A DNA stretch of 64,000 nt. Source: Parelaphostrongylus tenuis. Taxonomy: Eukaryota; Nematoda; Chromadorea; Rhabditida; Metastrongylidae. The translations under genes and the position numbers were made by a program. Below the pieces are notes generated by a model. That model was not told the origin of the DNA. It ran no database searches and was given only the letters and a program-made list of their open reading frames with translations. The DNA is taken from positions 60,927 to 124,926 of the forward strand of contig JAHQIW010007210.1 in NCBI GenBank assembly GCA_019055375.1, in the 5' to 3' direction. Below, piece after piece: positions 46,678 through 58,600 of the stretch (its first letter is position 1; every line of letters starts with the position of its first letter).

Positions 46678-49600
46678 TTATACACTCGTGTTAAGTCCAA
46701 GAATATTTTGCGATTGCGGTCGCCGTGGCTCTGCTGCCGATGAGACTGGTGAAAGTCTGAAATAGAACGTTGCAGATTATTAAACAGATCAATTTTTCTT
46801 TATGATTTCTGTCATACCTCTCTCTCCAGTCGACCGCTTTTTTGTAGACCTTCCCCAAGAATAATCTGATAAGGATATATCATTTTTTGAGCTATTAGGG
46901 TCTAAGTGCTATACAAGCGCCTGTTTCGCCCTACCGTGTCTCATCAGTAGCACCGTCCTCGATTCAGCCGATCCTTTGAGGCACAAGTTGACTGCCAGTC
47001 ACTACAATGTCAGGTAAATGCAGCATCTGACTTGCGGTGACTTATTTCTCGGCGTCGATCCCTTTATAGAGGAGTATAGCCTTAAGGAATCAGCTGAACC
47101 GAGGATGGTGCTACTAATGAAACCCTGTAGGACGAAACGTACGCCTGTATAGCACGTAGATTTTGATGGCTCTTAACATGATATATTCTTATCAGAGTTG
47201 TGTTCATTTTTATGTTAACAATAGCTTCATGAAGTTTGAAAATCCATAACCAGTTTCAGTTAACTTCCTTTATCGAATGAAACCTCTAAAGAGTTCAGTC
47301 TTCAACCTCATTATCCTTTTCTTATTGAAGAGGACCATAATAATCCTCTATTTCGAATTTTTTTTTGAACCGCTGCTAAAATCGAATGTTAGATTATCAC
47401 CTAATGGCGACCCAGCCGTTTTTGACACTATAAGTGCCAAAATTGCCTTGACACCGGTACAGCCCACTCTATAGGTTTGCCTTTTTGTTCTAAAATTCCT
47501 TTGTCGTTTCATTGTGCAAAACTGCTTAGGATGCACTATTTTGGATCAACTATTACATCAAGTGTAATTTCACACACGATAACATTCCTCTAACCCTTTA
47601 GGGACGAGATGAATAACTGAATTTATGGGTACTGCATTGAAATTCGACGTAGTGTTTTGATTAGTAGTCACCTTTATCGTAACGAACTAATTTATCACGA
47701 TCATCTCGTTTTATTCTAGGCCACAATAAGTATGGAAAAACACCTGAAAAAAACTTTCAGTAGCAAAATAGTTTCAAAGAACTTGGAATGGTTTCAAAAA
47801 GCCAATGGGCCGAATGTGCATAAAATTATGCACGCCTTCCCGAAACGATCAAGTCAGTACTGATCAAAATAGTGTGAATTCCTCTACCAATTACAAAATT
47901 CTACACAAACATAGTGCTGTTTGAGCGCTATCTATAAGTCAATTCACTCACCTAGCTGGCTCCAGAGTAGCTGGAGTGCTTCGAGCTGGGGGCCGCTGAG
48001 TAGGTTGAGTTGGTTCGTCAAGAAGTGAGCCAACAGACGGCACTCGACCTTGATTCGTGTAACCCTGACATTTGCTAATAATTGCTTACTAGAACAATCT
48101 TAATAGTTTTTTTAAATTTTCGAGATGCACTAGTGTCGCTGTAGCTCCCTAAATTTTGCACAAGTTGGGACCATCCCCTTTATGCAAAGTCTAGTTCTTC
48201 ACGAAAAGGTGAGAAAACCATGAGATTCAAAAATAAAGTCTCAAGCCACCTTGAGGTGGGATCTATCTAAATCACTTGCTTGAGAAGATCTCGTTATTGA
48301 CAACATTGATTAGGAATACGATCGGCTAATTCAACACCACATTAACGCTGTGAAAGGAGGGTTCGAAAGTGACTAAAAGACGTTTGTTTCTGAAAACACT
48401 GGAGGTGATACGCCACTGAGAAATCACGAGCAGCAGGCAAGCATCACCGACGCCCTAAACTGCAGAGCGCTGCACAGAAGCGATAAAAGGAGATCTTTTG
48501 GAGAGATGGTAAGCAGGATTTGTATAGGAAACTGCAGAAGCTGGGAGGATTGTCCACGAAGCTACCATAGCTTCTCCAGTAACAAAGCCAAGATGATTGC
48601 ATTTCGACGCCCAGACAGAGCAGTCATAGTTTCTACAAGAGCAATGGTCGAAGTCAACCTTAACTATACTCGGATCGTTTCAATAGCTATGTCCTCGTGC
48701 TTCCATATAAATAGAAGGGGGTTTGAATTTTTCGTCCTCTGAAATTCTTGTCAGCACGCTGACCGGTCTACGGACTTTGTCAAACAGAATGTGAGGGGTA
48801 CTTCATTAACGGAGTACCAGCAAGACCGTGTTAGTGCTCAAAAAGGGTGACTTCGACGACATCGACAGCCGGACGCCCAGTCTGTTTGTTGTCTTAGTCT
48901 ATGAAATCTCCACCCCGTCGTCCTGAATAGGATCGACGAACATTGGAATACGATCTATCTAGTCTACTATCTAGTCATGTGAACAAACAGATTTTAGAAG
49001 AGGTTTCTGATATGCTGAATAGATGGCTGAGAGTACAAGCAAAGCAAGGGCCTCAAGTGGTATAGTGGATAGCACGTAAGCCTTCGTAAAGAGTATTGTG
49101 GGTTTGAACTCCGTTTGATGTACTGGGATGCTCTTATCTCTGCACCACTGTGCTTGTATATTACAACGTAGCCCGTGATTTGAAAGGATATGCATTAAGT
49201 AAAAGTTGAAGCATAAAGAGGAAAGTTACGAGACTTACCGTATTGAACTGCCGTTGTTCTTGTAATCTTCTTTGTTTGATGCACCAAAATAGTAGAAACA
49301 CGACCATAATTGCCTGAAATCAGCATGAATTTTTTCACTAGCGCCATCGGGACAAAGTTTTGCTAAAGGAAACAAAACCTCAAAAGGTTGGTTGCATTTT
49401 TTACTCTTATAACAATCATGGAGGAAACGAGTGGCTTGCAGAACGTTTAAGAGCATCGAGGATGTAGTGAAGAGGACCAAGAACAAATCCGATTCCGTGT
49501 CCACATTTTCGACTCGACGATTATCCCTGCCCTAACGTGCTGCATCAGAAACCTCGTTCGCTACGTAAGCAGGAGATCACTTTGACGTTACTGAACGCTC

Positions 49601-52600
49601 AGTTGAAAGGTCGATGCTAGAAGTATCCCGTATCTCGCGAAATGAGAAAGAAAGGATCCGAAGTTCCGACCTACGTCCGCGCGAAGATCAAAGACGCCGT
49701 TCTACATCGCCATGATTTCGAAAATAAGGTGGGCTGGACACGTGATGCGCTTCAACGACAACCGATCCGAGAGCCGTTACCGACTGGATTCCTTGGGATA
49801 TCAAGCGCTCTACAGGAACACCACCAACCCAATGGTCCGATTTCTTCACGAAAAGACTAGAAGAAAGATATGATGCCCAACGAATCTCTAGAACAAGGAG
49901 GACCCACTGGGCTACTCTTGCACGCGATAGGGAAAAATGGAAGTGTTACTGGTGCCCGCTCGAATCACACGACGATCAACGGGACGACAGGTGATACAGG
50001 TGATAACAATCATATTGAAAGAGCTACGCTCTATATTTCAGGATTGGCGAGCAACCTGTAAAGTGATCATCAAAGGAGCACATAACACACCAAAAACGCA
50101 TGGAAAGTGCTCAACTTTGGTAATAACAAATGTTTGTAACATTTTTTTCATAGTTATTATATCGCGTTGAGCATTAGTTATTCATTCTATTGAGTCAAAC
50201 CATGAACATGAATAACTAAATTATTTTGAAACTCACCATGATAATCCCAACGGTACTGAAGATGACAGTGATCCATTTGAAGTAGTTCTCTTTGACTCTG
50301 GATCGGCACCATGGCTGCGAACCTTTGTTCCACTCAAAGCGATACGAATTTGGATTATTGTAATCCACCACAATACCACCTAAAGTAGTCATGTACAAGA
50401 AAATTGGTCAAAAGTCACAAAATGGAATGGCATTGGAATAACTGGAATAATTGAAATAATATCAAGTAGATTTCATTTTTTAAAGTAGAAAGGTTATCGC
50501 ATAGTCAACATTGAGACCAACTACTACACAGATAAAATCAAAAGAACTTCGGTCGTCCCCGCCGCACATCAAAGCTGCACCAGCGGCATGAAGACCATCT
50601 CATTTATAGCTCAAGGCTTCAGTAGACAGGAACAGTAACACCAATATATGCCAGGCAAATAACAGGTTTCTTGTCGAGAGAAGATCACCATATGATAGTT
50701 AGTGGGGAAAAAAGTTTGAAACTGTTTACAGTATCCTCAAAACCAGAAAATGCTCAACCAAGAAATCTACTTGTAAGTTGAAGGTGGACCTAACAACTTT
50801 CTCATGACACGTTACTGGAGAAAGAAGTCTTTAGCTGAAATGAGAACTGTCTCACGTACAACACATGCAAATGAAGGTTGATCAAATCCTCACTAATAAA
50901 AAATGGCTCCTTCGAACCCTAGTTGTATTAATTATATAGTGTATCTGGGCACCATTTTCTAAATGCGAAATTTCGACGTAATCACAACGCTGAAAAGAAT
51001 TTGTACTGAAGAACTAGGAGTTGTCCTGAATGACTACGCCACTGCGCTCAGTTACAGGACTAAAAGATCTGATAACTCTAATATGCCTTTGAAAAGAATT
51101 TAGATCGACGAGTCATGAATCTCACAGATTACATTGTTTCACTTCTTCACCGCCAGTGAGGCTAATTTACCAAGAAAACTGAAATTAGCTGGTTATGCAA
51201 CACACTTCACTCTATCGGTAGTAAAAACTTGCTGGAAAACATATTAATTGCAAGATGAACATTAAATCGATACGAAAAATATGTTGAGGACAGCTAAAAA
51301 AGAAGCTGTCGGTATCTCCACGAATATAGGATTCTACTATCAGCCTCGCTCACCAAATACACGATTCGCTCAGTCTGCGGATGAGTTTGAAACCTGATGA
51401 GAAAGTTCTATTCTGATTTCCCTCTGTTTCACAGCCATATTGCTCCCGAAAAATTCTACTAAAAAATCACCATTCGCACTCTAAACTCTAATCGAAATAC
51501 GAAGAAAGGCAAAACTCCGGCCTGATACTATCATCTCTCTTGAATTGAAAGTCACGAACAATATGCACCATTGACGGCTCACATTTTATAAAGCCTGTGA
51601 AGTAAAACGATTTAAGTATAAAAACTTCTCGCGTGATCACCTTTCATAGTAATCGTGGCCGAAAGATTCCTCACAGAAACGTCATGGCTAAGTGTTGAAA
51701 GTATCATATCAACTTCACAAAGATTATTCAATAGCCGAAGTCATGGATTTTCCACGAACTTCTTCGAATGACAAACGAAGAATTTTTGTACGGATTCCAC
51801 TTGAATTCGGATACGATCTGTCCGTTCTTCAAATCTCTCTCCATGACAAAGGGACAGTGATGGTGATTGTTAGCCAACATTTATTTGTGACAAGACCACT
51901 GTCTTCAAAAATTACCAACGCACAAACAAGGCTCAAAGAGTTCTGATAAATAAAAGAAAATCGACAGCACTATTAAATCGGAGAAACGCTCAATTCATGA
52001 AGAACTCATGATACGATAGAGAATAGACCGTAAGGAACGATGTCTTGCTCGTGAAGACCATACTCCATGTGTGTTTGGAGCGTTATAGAAAGCTGTATTA
52101 GAATAAACGGATTCCGGCCTTTCAGATTGGGGCGCGTATTGTTTTATACACATATAACCCTTCTAAAAGACTTTTTGAAAGAAATGTTTGGATTCTGGTT
52201 GCGTTTTGACCTTCTTTCCCGTTATTTGAATCGAAGCATAAAACGAAAATCTCAAAAAATAACTTTACCGCGTGAAAAGTAATTACTGATCGAACCTCAA
52301 AAACTGTAAATGATTCAGTGTGCCTGATATTCATTTTTTGAGCCACGCATGTCAATAGTCTGCTAAAGAGGGCTGACTTATAGAGCCCGATACACGTGTT
52401 TCGATCTTGCGATCTCGTCAGTCGGGCAGTTGCCCTCTCTCGTCTTTTGCTAATCTAACCCACAGAGATTAGCAAAAGACGAGAGAGGGCAACTGCCGAC
52501 TGACGAGATCGCAAGATCGAAACACACGTGTATCGGGCTCTATAAGTCAGCCCTCATTGACAGACCACTGACATGCGTGGCTCAAATAATGATTACCAGG

Positions 52601-55600
52601 CATATTGAAATTTGAGCTGTGGTCTTAAGAAAACACTCGAAACAAAAGTAAAGGGATGATTTATTCATGTGGGATAAACCTCTACAGATGAGCGCGTAAA
52701 CATCTCACAAGCAAATACAAGATGGGCGATATATTTGCAATTCACTTCAGAGCAATAATATTTTCCGATGGAACCATGTTATGGATCACGGAAGGAACAA
52801 AATACGACGATAGAGAAAAAACGAAACTCTCGCTGAGGGCTGATACTACTTCTCAATGCAATTCATAAAGGTGATCATGGATAACCAGCGAAGGGCATCA
52901 AGAAAACGGCTATAGGAAGAGAAGAAGAAGAGGACAAGATCAAGAATGTAGAAAAGTACTGAGCACTGAAGATTTTTATTTCATAGCCAATTACTATGAA
53001 CCGCTTCCTCATCTGACTTGTAAGCAAGTATAGTTTGCTCAAAGATGCTGGATGCGAGTAAAACTTCGAGCCTACTCGAACCATCTGAGTACCCTTGGGG
53101 TTGTACTTTATAACGTATTCCGGTATAAAAAAGAATAGCCAGTAAATAGAAGTTGAAACGAGTCATTTTGTCATGACAGTTCAGAAGTGCAAGGAAATAC
53201 GCTTACATTTGTATTCGTTGTCACCCTTGACCCAATGTGATTGATAACATCCGAAACGAGCAACATCTCCTTGAAGGTAGCCGGACGACAACGCGGGTGT
53301 TTTCATCATATACTCGGGATATTCTATGTTGATCGCTCCACAACTGTTGTCTGAAAATCATGCTTAAGTCTTACTGGAGTCGGTAAGTCGAAGTGCCCAC
53401 CACACTCATCTCAGGTGAACATACATTGCCTGATGGCGTCCATTCGTTCTGCCGAAAAGCTGTTCCAAGCGTCTTGTTCCTCAAACGCCAGCACCTTGGA
53501 CTGCAGTAATGCATAGCTGTACAGACATGGCACCTAAAACGCTTATCGTCACTTAGTTTCAAAGATGTAGCATCATTTTGAAAACATTACAAGACAGTTT
53601 ACTTCCGAGAATGCAAACAAAGCATCTCCAGTTTGATGATACGGTCCCAGAAATTCTCAATTTACCTCGGATTTCTACTTAAGCACACGAAATATTTTCC
53701 ACGATACAGTGTTACGTCGTTGAACATTGAATGCGATAATCGTATTACCTATCTTATTACTGTATAATTCAGGCGCAGTGATTCACTTATGAAATTTGCG
53801 CGAGAGTTTTCAATGCCTTTGATTTTCTCTCCAGCTTAGAAAAAAGAGAAAACTAAGCATAGATTCCGACGCGAGCATGAATGAAAATCACTGTGCCGTT
53901 AGAAGAACCAAAGAACCTATGCATTCAATCCAGTGATACATAATTGGAATTGATGCTCAATTGGACGTTAAATAATTATACTTTACGATACAACAAGCTT
54001 TATCAATCGAAGCAAAAATTATGGCGAAAAACCTACTTTACTAACATTTTGCCAGTCAAAAACAGGAAAAACATTTCTTCAAATGCAACCTTAATCTGTG
54101 TTTGAAAAAGCTCTGAAAATGTGGTTTTACTTGAACACCTGGATTCAAAACCTGATTTCTGAGCAAACTGTAGGAAGATATATGGTTATTGACTCTTTCT
54201 CAAAATATTCTCAGATAAAAATGATCATTTGAGAAGATATATGGTCATTGACTCTTTTACAAAATATTCTCAAATATAAATAATCATTTGAGAACAGTGA
54301 ATCATGTGAAAGGGAAGTACTATTTGCAAGAGAATGATGATGTCATGGAGGTTATTCACAATCATATAGAAAATATCCATACTCCCACGACGAACTGGAA
54401 TAGTTTCAACTAGAGTTGGAAGACGTATCTGTTTTTGAGTATGACTGAGTTGGAATAAATTTCTGTAGATGTGGATGTAACAGCGCGTCTGTTCTTCACT
54501 GATCCATCTTGAAATCTAAGCGTTCTTCACAAATCCTGATAAGCGGTTGAATGACAGCAGCTCCGAAGTACTCGAAGCGGTGGGAAGGAAGAAAAAAATC
54601 GCTCTCTGTCGCATAAAGACTCATTTCAAAAATCGCAACAAAGTTACTAGACCGTGCCCTCACACATTATGCTGAAAGAAAACAACGGTAATCAAAGACC
54701 TTCGATCTCAAAAAATGCGCCATCCAGAGTACTTATAAAATCTCTGTAAGTCGACTGCAAACTATGCTCTAAGCACTTAGATAGCCATGAATTTGGTAGT
54801 TAACTCTAAAAGTAGACTCCTTCCAATCGACTGTTTTTAAACTTGCTATAAACATTCAATATATTCTGTGAGAATGTTTGAAACCATTTCAAGTTGGGTC
54901 GTAAGTGCCTTTCGTAAGTGAACGTTCGGCAGTATCGCCCTCTTCATCAGTGCCGCACACTCTACACTGGACCTTAATTACAGCAGGGATGAGGAGACAT
55001 TATGGTGATGGCACGTGATATTGTGATACCAAAATTACTTTAGTTGATGATTTCGGTCAGTGGTGAATATGTGAGCATTCGGGGGCGTGTGGGTCTGATG
55101 AAGCGGGGGGATACCGCCTAAACGTCCGTAAACCACTGACGTACCAACCTCGAAATGGTCTAAACATTTTCACAGACTATATGAAAGGTTCATAGCGAGG
55201 TTTAAAAACAGTCGATTGGAAGGATGTCGACATAATCACTACAAGCCGTAATCCATCGAGCGAAAAAAATGGTGATAACGCAAAACCACGTTTATTACCA
55301 TAATTCTCTCGATTCCTGCTACAAAGTAGGCTTCACTGTGCAGAATGTGGCTCTAATGAAGCGGCTGGCGATAACGCCGAAAACGTACGTAAGCCAATGA
55401 CGTAGCATTATTGAAATGGCTATAAGCATTCTCATAGAGTAAAAAAAGTCTTTTGGACTTATGGATTCCTCAGGGTCAGATTTCCACTGCAAAGGGTTAG
55501 ACGAAAATATATTTGCTATAAATTTATTCTTGATTTACAAGTTGATAATTTCATTTACAATCATAAATTTCGTCCATTCATTATCTACATTGTTCATCGT

Positions 55601-58600
55601 CTCCTATATTGAGAATAACTCAATAAAGTACCAGCAATTATTCTGTTGTTCGAGAAATGCAGAAAACGAGAAAACCTTTGGCATTCGTGGATAAGAATGC
55701 TTTCTGTTGTAACGAATGGGTAATAATAGTTTCATTTTCAGCAACTTTGAGATCTTTACCTTTGTCACTATGATCATGAGCTCGTGAAATAGTTCCGTTT
55801 AGGTTAGATAATTCGCTAGATAATTCAATTAGATAATAGATTAATCGTCGACTTACGCTATCACCACAGTCGCTAAGGATCGTCGAGGCGTCGTCGGGGC
55901 AGCGTTGTAGACCATAGTGTAAATTCACGGCACTTTGGAATGGTTGCTGATTCACTGAAAATTTCTATAAGAGCAATTTAGCCATTGATTTCACGACTTT
56001 GATTTAGACGCAAATAAGTATTTCATCCGAATGTGAAGAAAAAGTCAGCCCTCATTGACAGACCACTGACATGCGTGGCTCAAATAATGATTATCAGGCA
56101 TATTGAAATTTGAGCTGTGGTCTTAAGAAAACACTCGAAATGAAAGATATGTTATATTAAATATACTAGCCACGAGCATTCGAGTGTACAAAACTCCGTG
56201 TTTGGTGAGTTCTTCACTGAACATAGAGTGTAAAATGTTCGTCGTCGCTAACTCTTATTGTGGGGACTGGAGCACCCACAGAGATTAGCAAAAAAGACGA
56301 GAAAGGGTAACTGCCCGACTGACGAGATCGCAAGATCGAAACACGTGTATCGGGCTCTATAAGTCAGCCCTCATTGACAGACCACTGACATGCGTGGCTC
56401 AAATAATGATTATCAGGCATATTGAAGAAAAACTTTCAAGAACCTTAGAAGGAATGTCACTGAGTCCCTCTAAATAAAAAAACCTACTGGGATCAGAGAA
56501 AGATGACTGCAGTAATATGAAGATGATTAACCGAACAAATAAAGTGGAACTCTCCATATGCTAGTTATAATTACGATAACATCAATTATTACTAGCCAGG
56601 ATGCCCGCATCCAAAGTGTATCGTACAAAAATCTAAGAAAGTGCTCACGTTAATCTGTGCCTTTTTCTTTCGAATTGATGAAATCATAGATAGTTTCTTA
56701 TCCCTTAGCAAACCATAATTGTTATTAATCCTTATATCTATGATATCAAAATACTTACGTGTCATATCTTCCTGCAGCCCACGGCAATTGCTAAGCTCTT
56801 GATTGATATCCGCCCCAGTTTGTGGATCGAATCGATACTGACCTCTAAAAAACAGTTCGATAAAAGAATTGACAGGGAAGAAAAATACCTAATAATGTAG
56901 AGTGCTGTGCAAAAAACGTTCGCGCCAGCCGGGATATAAACCGAGATTTCACTCTTTCTGGGAGTGTATGCTAACCGTTGCACTAACGACGCTCGTTTTG
57001 CCACAGCACTCTTTCTGCGCTACAACGTGTTATCTGTCAACAGCCAACCGTCTACGGTTTGGGGGTAGTCGTCAACAACATTAAAACCCGTTTTTGTTGA
57101 CAGATATTGGGTATCAATAAAGAATCAGAAATGACTTTATTTGACCGCCACTTGCGGTGAGAGAAAGAAAGAGCGTGATCTGGGTTCGTATCCTGGCTGA
57201 CGCAAACGTTTTTTGCATAGCGCTCTACACTATTGGGTATATTGTAACATCATAACACCGCAGTGGAGGTCAAATAAAATCATTTCTGATTGATTGCAGA
57301 AGAAAAAATTTCCAAAGAAATCTAGCGCTATCAAAGAGTTCTACGTCTACATGCGCATCAAGCCTATTATATGTAGATGTCAGGGCCTTGTGTTATCGAG
57401 GTTCATCATGTGATAGCGAGCTAATCATCTCCCATATCTCCCTTCTCAGATAATCCAAAAACTGGTACTAGATCTGTATGGAAGGACATAAATGTAAAAT
57501 TGGAACATCTGCAAGTCCTCGTAGGCTTTTGTATAGGCCAATGAAGCACTCAACCACATCTAAGCGTGGTGTGGAATGCGCGGCGCGCACATTTCAGGGA
57601 TTGAACAACGTCAAGCACTTTACCCTTTACCCGGAAACTGTTAGATTTCAACCATAAGTGTTTGAATAATCCGCAAAAATTCAAGGCACTTAACGCCTGA
57701 ATGCTTAAATCTTTCTATAATTTGCACCGATTTGATCCGTGTACATCTTTATGATACTTTGACACTTCTCTCCTCTTTATTGCTTTCATTCGTTGTTGGA
57801 GAAAATAATACTTGGAATAAATCAATCGTTATACATATCATAATCACCTAACTTCCTACCACACAGACAATACAATGTCTTATTAGACACTATACAAGCG
57901 GGAATTCGGACGGCATTCTGTCTGTAATTCCTTCGGTATGTTTTTTTCAAGGATGTGCTTAGATTCTTCCCGAGCACATAGAAGGAGATCGACCAATGAG
58001 ATTTCATCACAAAAAAAAAATTCAGCACTTACACATCATACATGGGAGCCATTTTATAGACAGGTCCAGATCGAAGGTTAGCCTCAGGAAACACATCGAA
58101 TTTCTTGTCTTCGTCTTTACTGGTGGTGAACATGTTGTCTGATGGTAGTCCTTGGGTCAGTGTGCCTATGGGATTTTGTTCAGAGCCAGGTTCTCCTGAG
58201 CCGACAATACGATCTGAATACAAATCTCTCAATGACATGTTTGCCTCGAAGACTGAGAACATAGGAGGACCAACAGTTGTTGATGATTTGCTGTCGTATC
58301 GTTTCCGAGTTCACATCGTTGAGTGTGAGACCTTGAAATGCAGCGGCACTGGTCTGCTCAGGAAACGGTCTCATAAGTCCGCTGATTCGGTGGAAGGTCG
58401 TAACGTTGACGCTGTTCTGTTTCGCGCGTTTTATCGCCGTCCGGTCTCTGAATACAGCGAATCTGTTAACATATAAAAAAACACCTAAAACTAATGGAAG
58501 TGTTAAGCTATTCGGAACAGCGTATACCAGACTCGATGCAGAGCTATTTAGTTAATGCAAAAGTAATGGCGGTTTATGCATTGTTGAAATTTGCGGTTGA

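Noticed and set aside
49045..49120. Functional tRNA gene
   Set aside because: The boxes are good but the terminal stem is poor and it sits among repeats. A covariance search would settle it.
49235..49504. 89-codon minus-strand frame
   Set aside because: It mixes antisense of the RTE 3' fragment with intron sequence and reads the real TM exon (49239-49313) in the wrong frame.
53371..53562. Cys-rich minus frame over the exon at 53425-53533
   Set aside because: It is out of frame; the frame with SYALLQSKVLAFEEQ fits the splice phases on both sides.
58180..58476. Plus and minus frames across the exon at 58033-58462
   Set aside because: The minus frames are pieces of one exon separated by indels, and the plus frame is a shadow.
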